Assembly: GCF_004118325.1 (NCBI RefSeq)
Contig: NZ_RDFA01000001.1
Coordinates: forward strand, 185,382-249,381
Source of the DNA: Halorientalis pallida
GTDB lineage: Archaea > Halobacteriota > Halobacteria > Halobacteriales > Haloarculaceae
Length of the DNA stretch: 64,000 bases
Reading direction: 5' to 3'
Positions 8,174 through 17,576 of the stretch are shown in pieces. The notes under the pieces are model-generated. The model did not search any database. It saw nothing but the letters and a program-made list of their open reading frames with translations, and was not told the DNA's origin. Made by a program: the position numbers and the translations under genes. Positions within the stretch are counted from its first letter, which is position 1. Every line of letters begins with the position of its first letter.

Positions 8174-9462
8174 TCGTCGCGTAACTCGGCCATGTGGTCG
8201 ATGCGGCGCTGGACGAGGTCGGGTTTGCCGATGTCGTGACGCACGCGCAGGCCGTCGGTGCCGGCCCGCTGGAGCGCGTCCTCGGCGACCTCCTCGGCCC
8301 CGGTGATCGAGTCGGCGACGCCGACGACGGCGAACGAGCGGGAGGTCGTCGTGTAGATGCCGTCGTCGCGCTCGTCGACGGAGGCGTAGAAGAGGATGGC
8401 CTCACCCGCCGAGTCCGCGTCGATCTGGACCTTCGCGCCGGCCTCGGGGTCCGTGGGGTAGCCGTCGGGGACGGCGTACTTACAGACGGTGGCCCGTCGC
8501 TGGAACGCCAGTTTCGGGAGTTTCTCGCCGTCCCGGGCGGCCGTCAGCACGTCGAGGAAGTCCGTGTTCAGGACCGGCAGGGTGTTCATCGCCTCGGGGT
8601 CGCCGAAGCGTGCGTTGAACTCGACGACCTTGATGCCCTCGGCGGTGAGCATGAACTGGCCGTAGAGGACGCCCTTGTAGCCGTCGAGCGCGTCGACGAC
8701 GGCCCGGAGTACGTCCACGGCGTCGTGGTACTCGTCCTCGGACATGAATGGGAGTTCCAGTGAGCCGTCGCTGTAACTGCCCATGCCGCCGGTGTTGGGG
8801 CCTTCGTCGCCCTCGTAGGCGCGCTTGTGATCCTGCACGGCGGGCGTGACGCGCAACTCGCCGTTGGCGACGAACGCCTGGATCGTGAACTCCTCGCCGA
8901 TCAGGCGTTCTTCGAGGACGATCCGGTCGTAGTCCGAATCGCGGATGTACGCCTTGGCTTCCTCGGCGTCGACCTGATCGCCCATGACGCGGACACCCTT
9001 GCCGCCGGTGAGGCCGGCGGGCTTGATCGCGAGGTCGCCGTCGTACTCGTCGACGTACTCGCAGGCGGCCTCCGTGTCCCGGAACTCCTCGAAGTCGGGA
9101 CAGCCCGGCACGTCGTGTTTCTCCATGAAGCGACGCTGGAAGCCCTTGTCCGTCTCGATGCGGGCCTCCTCCTCCTGTGGGCCGAAGGTGTAGATGCCCA
9201 CGTCGTCGAGCGCGTCGGCCACGCCCGCTTCCAGCGCCGCCTCCGGGCCGATGACGGCGAGGTCCGCACCCACGTCCTCGGCGTAGGAGACGACCGCGGG
9301 CGGCGTCGTCGTGTCCAGCGTCTCGAATCCGACCGCGATCTCCGCGATCCCCGGGTTGCGGTTGCCGGCACAGGCGTACAGGTCTGCGTCGGAGTCGGCG
9401 AGCGCCCGAGCGATGGCGTGCTCGCGTCCGCCTCCGCCGACCAGCAGCACGGTCTCTGTCAT
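8170..9462 (-). CDS. purD: Phosphoribosylamine--glycine ligase
   Basis: A 430-residue GAR synthetase, which joins phosphoribosylamine and glycine with ATP in purine synthesis. It begins with the N-domain motif VLLVGGGGREHAIARALADS. The ATP-grasp portion shows AIKPAGLTGGKGVRVMG near residue 144, GEEFTIQAFV, and the metal-binding VVEFNARFGDPEAM near 266. Length and order are normal. The gene is monocistronic, with a T-rich box (AGCTTTTTTTCT on its strand) immediately upstream. Confidence 0.95.
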   Translation of the reverse strand: MTETVLLVGGGGREHAIARALADSDADLYACAGNRNPGIAEIAVGFETLDTTTPPAVVSYAEDVGADLAVIGPEAALEAGVADALDDVGIYTFGPQEEEARIETDKGFQRRFMEKHDVPGCPDFEEFRDTEAACEYVDEYDGDLAIKPAGLTGGKGVRVMGDQVDAEEAKAYIRDSDYDRIVLEERLIGEEFTIQAFVANGELRVTPAVQDHKRAYEGDEGPNTGGMGSYSDGSLELPFMSEDEYHDAVDVLRAVVDALDGYKGVLYGQFMLTAEGIKVVEFNARFGDPEAMNTLPVLNTDFLDVLTAARDGEKLPKLAFQRRATVCKYAVPDGYPTDPEAGAKVQIDADSAGEAILFYASVDERDDGIYTTTSRSFAVVGVADSITGAEEVAEDALQRAGTDGLRVRHDIGKPDLVQRRIDHMAELRDD

Positions 9463-9566
9463 AGAAAAAAAGCTATCACAGGGTCACCTAAGCGTTGTCA
9501 TACCCTGCCGGAGGCCGGCGGTGCCCCGTCCCCGCTCTCAAGTACCCGGCGGACCTACCTGGCCCC

Positions 9567-11717
9567 ATGACCGACGCGGCCCCCACCGACCGCAACCGCC
9601 TCGACGACGAGGAGAGTCCGTATCTCCGCCAGCACGCCGACAACCCCGTCAACTGGCAACCGTGGGACGACGCCGCTCTCGACGCCGCCCGTGAACGGGA
9701 TCGACCGATCTTCCTCTCGGTCGGCTACTCGGCCTGCCACTGGTGTCACGTGATGGAAGACGAGTCCTTCGAGGACCCCGACATCGCCCGCAAACTCAAC
9801 GAGAACTTCGTCCCGATCAAGGTCGACCGCGAGGAACGCCCGGATCTGGACTCGATCTACCAGTCCATCTGTCAGATGACCCAGGGCACGGGCGGCTGGC
9901 CCCTCTCCGTGTTCCTCACGCCCGAGAGCGAGCCCTTCTTCGTCGGGACGTACTTCCCGCCCGAATCCAAGCGTGGGATGCCCGGCTTCGGCCAGTTGCT
10001 CGAAGACATCACCGAGAGCTGGGAGACCGAACGCGACGGGCTCGAACAGCGCGCCGAGAAGTGGACGGACGCAGTCAAGGGCGAGCTCGAAGAGACGCCC
10101 GAATCGGCGGGCGAGGCACCGTCGGGGACACTCGACGCGGCCGCGCAGGCCGCCGTCCGCGGGGCCGACCGCGACCACGGCGGCTGGGGCCGCGGACAGA
10201 AGTTTCCGCAGGCTGGCCGCGTCCACGTCCTCTTGCGGGCCAACCGTCGGACCGGCCGCGACCAGTACCGCGGGGTCGCCACCGAGGCACTCGACGCGAT
10301 GATCGACGGTGGCCTCTACGACCACGTCGGCGGTGGCTTCCACCGCTACTGCACCGACCGGGACTGGACGGTGCCACACTTCGAGAAGATGCTGTACGAC
10401 AACGCAGAGATTCCCCGCGCCCTGCTGGCGGGCTACCAGGCGACCGGCGACGAGCGTTACCGCGAGTACGCGCTGGAGACCCTGGAGTTCGTCACCCGCG
10501 AACTCCAGCACCCCGAGGGCGGTTTCTTCAGCACGCTCGACGCCCAGAGCGAGGGCGAGTCCGGCGAACAGGAGGAAGGGGCCTTCTACGTCTGGAGTCC
10601 CGCGGGCGTCCGCGAGGCCGTCGCGAGCAGTGAGTTCGAGGGCGACGACGGCGTCGACGAAGACACCGCCGCCGACCTGTTCTGTGACCGGTACGGCGTC
10701 ACCGAACCGGGCAACTTCGAGGGCGAGACCGTGCTGACCGTGGTCGCCGACATCCAGGACCTCGCCGACGCGTACGACCTCGATACCGCCACGGTCGAGA
10801 CGGTCCTCGACGAGGCGACCGCCGCCGTCTTCGAGGCCCGCGAGGACCGGCCGCGCCCTCGTCGCGACGAGAAGATCCTGGCCGGCTGGAACGGGCTGAT
10901 GCTGTCGGCCTACGCCGAGGCCGGCCTCGTCGCGGGCCCCGAGGTCGCCGAGCCCGCCGTCGAGGCGCTCGAATTCCTCCGGGCGCACCTGTGGGACGAC
11001 GAGGAACAGCGGCTCGCCCGGCGGTACAAGGACGGCGACGTGAGCGTCGACGGTTACCTCGCGGACTACGCCTTCCTCGCGCGGGGCGCGTTCGACCTCT
11101 ACCAGGTCACGGGCGACGTCGCCCACCTCGCGTTCGCGCTGGACCTCGCGCGGGCCATCGAGGACAACTTCTGGGACGCCGACGCGGGAACGCTGTACTT
11201 CACGCCCGCCGACGGTGAGGGCCTGGTCGCGCGTCCCCAGGAACTCACCGACCAGTCGACGCCCTCCAGCGCCGGGGTGGCCGCCGACCTGTTGCTCGCG
11301 CTCGATCACTTCCTGCCGCGCGAGGAGTTCGCCGAGATCGCCGAGCAGGCGCTGGCGACCCACGGCAGCGAGATCGAGTCCGACCCGCTCCGCCACACGT
11401 CGCTCGTGCTGGCCGCGGACGGCTACGAACACGGGAATCACGAACTCACCGTCGCCACCGACTCCCTCGCGGAGGACTGGCGGGCGGCCGTCGGCGAAAC
11501 CTACCTCCCGGGTCGCGTCCTCACTCGTCGGCCGCCCAGCGCCGACGGGCTGGGAGAGTGGCTCGACGCGCTCGGACTCGACGAGGCACCGCCGATCTGG
11601 GCCGACCGCGACGAGCGCGACGGTGAGCCGACGGTGTACGCCTGCCGGGCGTTCACCTGTTCGCCGCCGCGACAGGACATCGGGGCGGCGCTGGAGTGGT
11701 TCGAGACAGCGGATTGA
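9567..11717 (+). CDS. Thioredoxin-domain protein of the DUF255/YyaL (spermatogenesis-associated 20-like) family
   Basis: This 716-residue protein starts at ATG 9567 (MTDAAPTDRNRLDDEESPYL). The N-terminal thioredoxin-like domain has LRQHADNPVNWQPW, IFLSVGYSACHWCHVMEDESFED with a CHWC active site near residues 58-61, and a cis-Pro loop GGWPLSVFLTPE. The rest is an (alpha/alpha)6-barrel with YDHVGGGFHRY, HFEKMLYDNAE and KILAGWNGLMLSAYAEAG, as in the YyaL family related to N-acylglucosamine epimerases. The physiological substrate of this family is not established. It is cytosolic, with no signal peptide. It is transcribed alone. Confidence 0.92.
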   Translation: MTDAAPTDRNRLDDEESPYLRQHADNPVNWQPWDDAALDAARERDRPIFLSVGYSACHWCHVMEDESFEDPDIARKLNENFVPIKVDREERPDLDSIYQSICQMTQGTGGWPLSVFLTPESEPFFVGTYFPPESKRGMPGFGQLLEDITESWETERDGLEQRAEKWTDAVKGELEETPESAGEAPSGTLDAAAQAAVRGADRDHGGWGRGQKFPQAGRVHVLLRANRRTGRDQYRGVATEALDAMIDGGLYDHVGGGFHRYCTDRDWTVPHFEKMLYDNAEIPRALLAGYQATGDERYREYALETLEFVTRELQHPEGGFFSTLDAQSEGESGEQEEGAFYVWSPAGVREAVASSEFEGDDGVDEDTAADLFCDRYGVTEPGNFEGETVLTVVADIQDLADAYDLDTATVETVLDEATAAVFEAREDRPRPRRDEKILAGWNGLMLSAYAEAGLVAGPEVAEPAVEALEFLRAHLWDDEEQRLARRYKDGDVSVDGYLADYAFLARGAFDLYQVTGDVAHLAFALDLARAIEDNFWDADAGTLYFTPADGEGLVARPQELTDQSTPSSAGVAADLLLALDHFLPREEFAEIAEQALATHGSEIESDPLRHTSLVLAADGYEHGNHELTVATDSLAEDWRAAVGETYLPGRVLTRRPPSADGLGEWLDALGLDEAPPIWADRDERDGEPTVYACRAFTCSPPRQDIGAALEWFETAD

Positions 11718-11770
11718 TCGGTGTCGCCGTGCTTTTGTGACCGCCCCGTGAGCCAGCCACCCGAGAACGG

Positions 11771-14005
11771 GTGATTCCCCTCGATGCCGTCGTCGGCTGG
11801 CTGGTCGTCTGCCTCGTCCTCGGGCTGGCCGGTGGGCTGATGGCGCTCGGACCGCTCGCGAGCCTCGGCCGCTACGCGCCGGCGTTCGGCCTCCCCGCGG
11901 CGCTGTTCGTGGTCGGTAGCGTCGCCCTCTGGATCGGCCACCGCTCGATCACGGCCGGGCTCGTGGCCGGCCTCGCAGTGCTGGGACTGGCCACCGTCGT
12001 CACGGCCCGCCGGACGGACTGGCGCGACCGGTTCCGGGCCGGCCTGGCCGCCTACGGCCTCTTCGTGCTCGCGTTCTGTTTCATGCTCGCGCTCCGTGCC
12101 TTCGACCCGGCCGTCGACCCGGCGAGCGGGGAGAAGTTCCTCGATTTCGGGTTGCTCCGAGCACACCTCCGGGCGACGGCCCTGCCGGCCGAAGACACGT
12201 GGTTCGCCGGCGAACCGTTCAGCTACTACTACGGCGGGCAGTTCACGGCTTCGCTCCTGGCGCGACTCGCCGATACACCGGCACGGTTCGCCTACAACCT
12301 CTCGCTGGCCACCTTCTACGCGAGTCTCGTGACGGCCGCCTACGGGCTGGCGGGCGCGATCGGTCGGCGCTGGGACGCCGGTCACGCCGCCGCGCTCGCC
12401 GGCGTCTTCTTCGTCGGGTTCGCGAGCAACCTGTCACCGGTCGTTCGCCTGCTGTCGAGCCCCGTCGACGGGTCGCCCGCCGCGGCGGTCGCGGGGCTCG
12501 ACTACTGGCCGGCCAGTCGCGTCGTGCCCGGGATGATAACCGAGTTCCCGCTCTTCGCGTATCTCAACGGCGACGTGCACGCGCACATGCTCGCGGCGCC
12601 GTTCTCGCTTTTGACCGTCGCCTGCCTTTACGCCTACTTCGGGACGCCCGACGAGCGCCGTCGATACCGACAGGGGGTCGTATTCGGCCTCGTCCCGTCC
12701 ATCGCGGGCTTCGTCACCGTCGCCCACGCCTGGTCGTTCCCGATCCTCCTCGGCATCGTCTGGCTGACGCTGTACTTCGCTCCCGCGTCGCCGGTGTCGC
12801 TCGGGTTCGACCGATTTCGCGGGTCGATTCCCACCTCCGGCGACGCTCCAGTCGTCGGGTTCCTCGGGGACGGCCGCGCGCTCGCCGCGACGGTGGCGAC
12901 CGGGATCGTGGCGCTCCTGGCTGTGGGGTGGTCGCTCCCGTTCTGGTCGGTCTCTGCGACGACCGGACTCTCCATCGCGGTCGTCACGACCCGTAGCCCA
13001 CTGGGATCGCTCCTCCTCGTTCACGGCCCCTTTCTCGCCGTCCTGGTCCCGTACCTGCTGGTCCGGTTGACGCCTGAGACGGGCGTCCGCACGAGTGCCG
13101 GCATCGTCGTTGCCGCAGTGGCGATGGTGAACTACCTGCTCTCGGGCTTTGCCGGCGTGGTCGTGTTCGCCATCCTCGTGCTGGTCGCCTGGTTCGTCCT
13201 CCAGCGCGCCCGCCGCCCCGACGCGGACGCGGCGGTCGGCTACGAGGGGGTCCTCGCGCTCGCCGGGTTCGGGCTAGTCGTCCTCGTGGAACTCGTCTAC
13301 CTGAACGAGCCGACCAGGATCGGCCGCGTGAACACCTTCTTCAAGACCTACGCCGAGGTCTGGTTGCTGTTCGGCATCGCCGCCGCCGTCGTGGTCGGCC
13401 GCGTCCTCGCCGACGGCGACGGCGTCTCGCTCCCCGGGATCGGTGGGTTCGATCTCCGCCCGGTCGCCGTGGCACTACTGGTCCTCTCGACCGGCATCTA
13501 CGGGGTCGCCGCCGTGATCGAGTGGACCGACGGGGACGACGAACCGCACAACAGCGTCGATAACCCGACGCTGGACGCGCTGTCGTTCGCTCGAGACCGG
13601 TACCCAGAACGGATGGCCGCGATTTCGTGGCTCGACGAGCGGTCGGGAACGCCGACGCTGTTGAGCGCGCCCGGGTCGGGGATCGGCCCGGACTACTACT
13701 GGGTCAACGCCCCGTCGAGTCTGACCGGCGTCCCGACCGTCGCCGGGTGGGCACACGAGGTCGGTTTCCGCGACCCCGACGCTTACTGGCGACGGGTCGA
13801 GGACGTAGGCGTCGTGTTCGACGGGAGTCGCTCGGATCGCCACCGCCTCCTCGACCGCTACGGTGTCCGGTACGTCTACTACGGCCCCGAGGAACGCACG
13901 CGGTACGGCACCGACCGGTTCGACGGCGATCCCGCCACGGAACCCGTCTTCGAGAACGACGCCGTGACGATCTACCGCGTGAACCAGTCGACGCTCCGGT
14001 ACTGA
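11771..14005 (+). CDS. DUF2298 polytopic membrane protein
   Basis: A 744-residue membrane protein with roughly fourteen hydrophobic segments, starting GTG 11771. The family-diagnostic block is LLRAHLRATALPAEDTWFAGEPFSYYYGGQF near residues 130-160 (YYY-family, Chlor_Arch_YYY). Others include FPLFAYLNGDVHAHM and RVNTFFKTYAEVWLLFG. A C-terminal soluble part ends with GVRYVYYGPEERTRYG, resembling the tail of glycosyltransferase-C membrane enzymes. An oligosaccharyl/mannosyl-transferase-like role is possible but not shown for this family. Confidence 0.85.
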   Translation: MIPLDAVVGWLVVCLVLGLAGGLMALGPLASLGRYAPAFGLPAALFVVGSVALWIGHRSITAGLVAGLAVLGLATVVTARRTDWRDRFRAGLAAYGLFVLAFCFMLALRAFDPAVDPASGEKFLDFGLLRAHLRATALPAEDTWFAGEPFSYYYGGQFTASLLARLADTPARFAYNLSLATFYASLVTAAYGLAGAIGRRWDAGHAAALAGVFFVGFASNLSPVVRLLSSPVDGSPAAAVAGLDYWPASRVVPGMITEFPLFAYLNGDVHAHMLAAPFSLLTVACLYAYFGTPDERRRYRQGVVFGLVPSIAGFVTVAHAWSFPILLGIVWLTLYFAPASPVSLGFDRFRGSIPTSGDAPVVGFLGDGRALAATVATGIVALLAVGWSLPFWSVSATTGLSIAVVTTRSPLGSLLLVHGPFLAVLVPYLLVRLTPETGVRTSAGIVVAAVAMVNYLLSGFAGVVVFAILVLVAWFVLQRARRPDADAAVGYEGVLALAGFGLVVLVELVYLNEPTRIGRVNTFFKTYAEVWLLFGIAAAVVVGRVLADGDGVSLPGIGGFDLRPVAVALLVLSTGIYGVAAVIEWTDGDDEPHNSVDNPTLDALSFARDRYPERMAAISWLDERSGTPTLLSAPGSGIGPDYYWVNAPSSLTGVPTVAGWAHEVGFRDPDAYWRRVEDVGVVFDGSRSDRHRLLDRYGVRYVYYGPEERTRYGTDRFDGDPATEPVFENDAVTIYRVNQSTLRY

Positions 14006-14038
14006 TCCGCGTCACTGCGGTCCGACGACCGCGCCCTC

Positions 14039-14980
14039 TCAGTCCCACCAGTCGTCGTCATCGTCGTCCGCATCGTCGTCCTCCCACCAGCCCCCATCGT
14101 CTTCCTCGTCGGCTTCCTCACCGTCGTCGTCGGCTTCGTCGTCCCCGTCGTTCTCGTCCGCGTTCCGGTCTTCGTCGTCCTCGTCACCCCACTCCTCGCG
14201 TTTCTGCTCCCAGTAGTCCTCGTGATCCCGGTGGTCGAAGATGCTCTTGAAGAAGTTCGCCTCCTCGTCCATCCACAGTTCGTGTCGCTCGGGGTCGTCG
14301 AGTGGACCCGAGAGGAGTTCCCACGTCTCGACCTCCCCCTCGTACTCTTCGCCGTACAGTTCGGCGTCCTCGTTGAACGCCGGGTCGATCCGGAAGTAGA
14401 GGTCGTCGTCGAGCGGGCCGTACGCCCCGCCGTCGTTGCGGCCGCCGGCCCAGGTCCAGTGGACGGTCTGGAGCAGACCCTCCGTCTCCCACTGGTCGAA
14501 GTTGCTCGGCGCGTCGTACTCGTCGTCCTGGACGATCCAGGAGCCGTCTTTCGGCAGGCCGAGGAACGTGAACGACGCCGCCCCGCCGTCGTTGTCGCCC
14601 GTCCACTTCTCGTGGACGATCACCAGGCTCAGGTCCCCCTCCGGTCCCTCGTAGAGAAAGAGCGTGCAGGTGTCCTCGCGCTGGAGGGGCTTCGTCCCCA
14701 CCGAACTGTAGTGAGTCCGGTCCCATCCGTACAGCTCTTCGACCGGGATCGACCCCTTCAGCGGCGTGATCTCGACGAGTTTCTTCTCGAAGAACCACCG
14801 CTTTTGCAGGCAGTAGTAGGTCGTGTCGGATTTCCCGTCCGCCACCTCGTCGAGGTCCGGAGCGTCGTGGTCCTTACAGCCTGCGACCGCGACCCCGGTC
14901 GAGGCGAGCGCCCCTGCCCCCGCCGCGACGCCACTGATGAACTGCCGTCTGTCGAATCCCACGTTCGTGTTCCGGCGCAT
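14039..14980 (-). CDS. Tat-exported putative lipoprotein with acidic Trp-rich tail
   Basis: Not recognised as a named family. ATG 14980 is preferred over GTG 14998 because the TATA box at 15010-15020 is about 35 bp upstream of it and only 17 bp from the GTG. The N-terminus has a twin-arginine signal (FDRRQFISGVAAGAGALAS) ending in a lipobox GVAVAGC. The mature part, about 313 residues in total, contains a soluble domain with WERTHYS-like and WTWAGGRNDGGAYG segments. The last 60 residues are almost entirely Asp/Glu with interspersed Trp (WWED, WWD). It probably sits on the outer face of the membrane. Confidence 0.75.
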   Translation of the reverse strand: MRRNTNVGFDRRQFISGVAAGAGALASTGVAVAGCKDHDAPDLDEVADGKSDTTYYCLQKRWFFEKKLVEITPLKGSIPVEELYGWDRTHYSSVGTKPLQREDTCTLFLYEGPEGDLSLVIVHEKWTGDNDGGAASFTFLGLPKDGSWIVQDDEYDAPSNFDQWETEGLLQTVHWTWAGGRNDGGAYGPLDDDLYFRIDPAFNEDAELYGEEYEGEVETWELLSGPLDDPERHELWMDEEANFFKSIFDHRDHEDYWEQKREEWGDEDDEDRNADENDGDDEADDDGEEADEEDDGGWWEDDDADDDDDDWWD

Positions 14981-15009
14981 CGTGTCGGTGTCTCTCACTT
15001 ACGTCCTTG

Positions 15010-15020
15010 GTTATACTTCG
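15010..15020 (-). promoter_or_regulatory. TATA box of the Tat-exported acidic protein gene
   Basis: CGAAGTATAAC read on the minus strand is placed for transcription starting a few bases before ATG 14980, which decides the start choice. Confidence 0.45.
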
Positions 15021-15185
15021 AATAGGACAGGTCAGTTATCGTGTACTCCCTGCTCCGGAGACAGGGGACGGTGAGTAGGACGTTCCTACCGGGTCCGGAG
15101 CCGGTGCTAACCTGTGGCTACCGGTTCGTTCAGGATTGACTGCGACGTGGTTGCGGGTCGCGTCCGAGTCGGCTATCGAGGGCGT

Positions 15186-15590
15186 TCAGGCCGCCGTCTC
15201 GATGTCCGCGAGGTCGTCGGCCAGTGCGACCGCGATTGGGACCTCCGCGTCCTCGACGAACCGGGCGAGTTCCTCGCCCGTCTCCGTGTCCTCGACGACG
15301 ACCGTCGGGATGTACTCGATGCCGTACTCGTCGACGCCAGGGCCGGTCTTGGAGCCGTCGTCTTCCTTCTCGGTCGGGTAGTGTTCGATCCGGTCCGCGG
15401 AGACGTCCGCCGCCTCCAGCGCCGCGCCGAAAGCGGGAAGCTGTGATCGGCAATCCTTGCACCAGTCGCCGCCCCAGACGTTGAAGACCACGCTTTCGTC
15501 GAGTCCGCGCAGGGTCTCGACCGTCTCCTCGTAGGAGTCCTCGTCCCAGACCGGGTCCGGTTCCATCGTCGTGAGTCGTCCGTCGCTCAT
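15186..15590 (-). CDS. Thioredoxin-fold protein
   Basis: ATG 15590 gives a 134-residue protein. The redox site is WGGDWCKDC at about residues 36-44 (CxxC within WCKDC). It is followed by a small helical insert and a cis-Pro strand GIEYIPTVVVEDTETGEELARF typical of thioredoxins. It is probably a cytosolic disulfide reductase; partner unknown. The further-upstream in-frame start at 15698 would run over the neighbouring DUF488 gene and is disfavoured. Confidence 0.85.
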   Translation of the reverse strand: MSDGRLTTMEPDPVWDEDSYEETVETLRGLDESVVFNVWGGDWCKDCRSQLPAFGAALEAADVSADRIEHYPTEKEDDGSKTGPGVDEYGIEYIPTVVVEDTETGEELARFVEDAEVPIAVALADDLADIETAA

Positions 15591-15652
15591 ACTTCCCGCA
15601 ACGCGGTCGGCGGCCTTAACCGGTGTGTTCCCGACAGCCGAGCGGGAAGTCG

Positions 15653-16087
15653 TCACAGGCGCGCCTCGAGCAGGCCGACCAGCACGCGTCGGTGACACCG
15701 CTTGTCCTCACCCTCGAAACAGACGAGGACGACGGTTTCGCCGTCGCGAACCCGCTCGGCGAGGTCGTCGAGTGCGGCCTGTGCGTCGGGGGACTCCCGG
15801 ACGTGATCGCGGTACCGCGCCTCGAATCCCACCTCGTCCCAGGCAGCGTTGTGCGCGCCCTCGTCGCAGAGCCCCTGCATCTTCAGGTCCTCGTGTCGCC
15901 GTTTCGTCTCCTCCAGCAGGGCCGCCGGCGGCCCCAGCGCCGGCCGGTTCTCGTCGACAGCGCCGTGGAACCAGCCCGTCGGCTGGCGGACGACGCCGAC
16001 GAGTGCGGCGTCCTCGAAATCCACCAGGTCGTGCTGGAGGGCGGCGACGTACGTTTCCGCGACCTCGCCGGCGTCGGCCCGTTCCAC
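15653..16087 (-). CDS. DUF488-family protein
   Basis: About 144 residues when started at GTG 16087 (VERADAGEVAETYVAALQHD). This start lies 29 bp from an A/T tract (TGTTTTTTGC on its strand), consistent with a leaderless transcript. Conserved segments are VGVVRQPTGWFHGAVDENRPALGPP, KMQGLCDEGAHNAAWDEVGFEARYRDHV and VVLVCFEGEDKRCHRRVL, the last being the Cys-rich signature of DUF488. Function unknown. Divergent from the cysteine synthase gene. Confidence 0.78.
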   Translation of the reverse strand: MERADAGEVAETYVAALQHDLVDFEDAALVGVVRQPTGWFHGAVDENRPALGPPAALLEETKRRHEDLKMQGLCDEGAHNAAWDEVGFEARYRDHVRESPDAQAALDDLAERVRDGETVVLVCFEGEDKRCHRRVLVGLLEARL

Positions 16088-16202
16088 GGTCGAGTGTCGA
16101 GTGGCTGTGAGCAAAAAACACGGGGTGCGGGGGGTGTCGGCGACCGAGGCACGCACTGCCGGCGGCAGTGGGCACTTAACCCGGGGTGGCATAGCCGGCG
16201 AC

Positions 16203-17204
16203 ATGCACGCGTCGATTCTGGAGACCATCGGGTCGCCGCTGGTACAGGTCAAGTCCCCGCCTGGGGCGACCGTCGCCGCGAAGATCGAGTCGAAGAACCC
16301 GGGTGGCTCGGCCAAGGATCGCCCCGCGCTGGCGATGGTTGAGGCCGCCGAGGCCACCGGCGAGATCGAACCCGGCGACCACCTCGTCGAGCCCACGAGC
16401 GGCAACACCGGCATCGGCCTCTCGCTGGTCGCCGCCGCCAAAGGGTACGACATCACAATCGTCATGCCCGCCTCGAAGTCGGAGGAGCGACGCAACATCA
16501 TGCAGGCCTACGGCGCGAACCTCGAACTCGTCGAGGGCGAGATGGACGCGGCCAAGGATCGAGCCGACCGCCTCGAAGCCGAAGAGGGGATGGTCCAGCT
16601 CCGGCAGTTCGAGAACCCCGCCAACCCGGAGGCCCACTACCGGACGACCGGTCCGGAAATTCTGGACCAGCTGGGCGACCGGACCCCCGACGCCTTCGTC
16701 GCCGGCGTCGGCACCGGGGGCACCCTCTCGGGAACGGCGCGCCGCCTGCTGGAGGCGTTTCCCGACATGGAGGTCGTCGCCGTCGAGCCCGAGGACAACG
16801 CCGTCCTCTCGACCGGCGAATCGGGCTCGGACGACTTCCAGGGCATGGGTCCGGGGTTCGTCAGCGACAACCTCGACACCGACCTGCTCGACTCGGTCGA
16901 GACCGTCGGCATCGACGCCGCGGAGGCGGAGTGTCGTCGTCTCGCCCGTGAGGAAGGGATCCTGGTCGGCCAGTCCTCCGGCGGCACCAACGTCGTCGCC
17001 CGCCGCGTGGCCGAGCGTCTGTCCGACCCCGACGCCGACTGCCCGCCCTCCCCCGACGCTGGTGGTCCAGGCCCGGGAATCGTGATGGACGGCGACGGCC
17101 CCGCCGACCCCGCGAGTGACGAGTTCACCGACTGCCCGCTCGTCCTCACCGCCTTCTGGGACTCCGGCGAGCGGTACATGTCGACCGGGATGTTCGAAGA
17201 CTAA
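16203..17204 (+). CDS. cysK: PLP-dependent cysteine synthase family protein
   Basis: A 333-residue fold-type II PLP enzyme starting MHASILETIGSPLVQVKSP. The Schiff-base Lys is in NPGGSAKDRPA near residue 40, the phosphate/substrate loop SGNTGIGLSLVAAAKG near 69, and the PLP phosphate loop GTGGTLSGTA near 171. It condenses O-acetylserine or O-phosphoserine with sulfide to cysteine. A segment of about 25 residues near the C-terminus (DADCPPSPDAGGPGPG) is an acidic/Gly-Pro insertion absent from bacterial CysK. Whether it acts as CysK, CysM or an archaeal O-phosphoserine enzyme is not decided by the sequence. Confidence 0.9.
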   Translation: MHASILETIGSPLVQVKSPPGATVAAKIESKNPGGSAKDRPALAMVEAAEATGEIEPGDHLVEPTSGNTGIGLSLVAAAKGYDITIVMPASKSEERRNIMQAYGANLELVEGEMDAAKDRADRLEAEEGMVQLRQFENPANPEAHYRTTGPEILDQLGDRTPDAFVAGVGTGGTLSGTARRLLEAFPDMEVVAVEPEDNAVLSTGESGSDDFQGMGPGFVSDNLDTDLLDSVETVGIDAAEAECRRLAREEGILVGQSSGGTNVVARRVAERLSDPDADCPPSPDAGGPGPGIVMDGDGPADPASDEFTDCPLVLTAFWDSGERYMSTGMFED

Positions 17205-17576
17205 TTTTTACGTCTGCGGGTGTCCTTCGCACACCCCCGTCTGCCCACGGGCCTGTAGCGCCCGTTCGCCTGGTTTGCGGGACCTGCGGTCTCGCTCGAC
17301 TCGGCAAATTCAGTGCGAAGACTACCTCTGCGCTCGGCATCACCTCGGGCGGAGCGAACCGGCCCGCTCCGCGCGCCGGATGCGCGCACACTCCGAGTCC
17401 CAACGGACCGATCGACCGTCTCCGCCACTCGCCACTGATTCGACCTGTCGGTGGCGATAAATCTACGAATTGCAAATCATAAGTAGCTCGTTCCTGACTG
17501 ACTAGTACGAGCGGCCGTGGTGGGCGCGGGTCACCTGGGTGGGATCGATCACAGTCCGTCACGGTCACGACCGACT
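17205..17576. other. Intergenic stretch with terminator-like start and no convincing gene
   Basis: Directly after cysK is a T tract (ATTTTTACG) and a small hairpin GGGTGT-7 nt-ACACCC, a plausible terminator. The central part is G+C-rich with no sustained coding signal. A minus-strand frame crosses it but is arginine- and proline-rich, not acidic like real proteins here. An A+T-rich patch at about 17455-17490 (GATAAATC, GAATTGCAAATCATAAG) may hold a promoter for the surface-protein gene at 17577. Confidence 0.5.

Noticed and set aside
7279..8405. Several 100-200 codon frames over the GNAT and purD genes
   Set aside because: All shadows of the two genes with matching family motifs.
17146..17568. 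140-codon minus-strand frame in the gap after cysK
   Set aside because: Arg/Pro-rich, no acidic bias, overlaps the end of cysK and has no promoter; judged non-coding.
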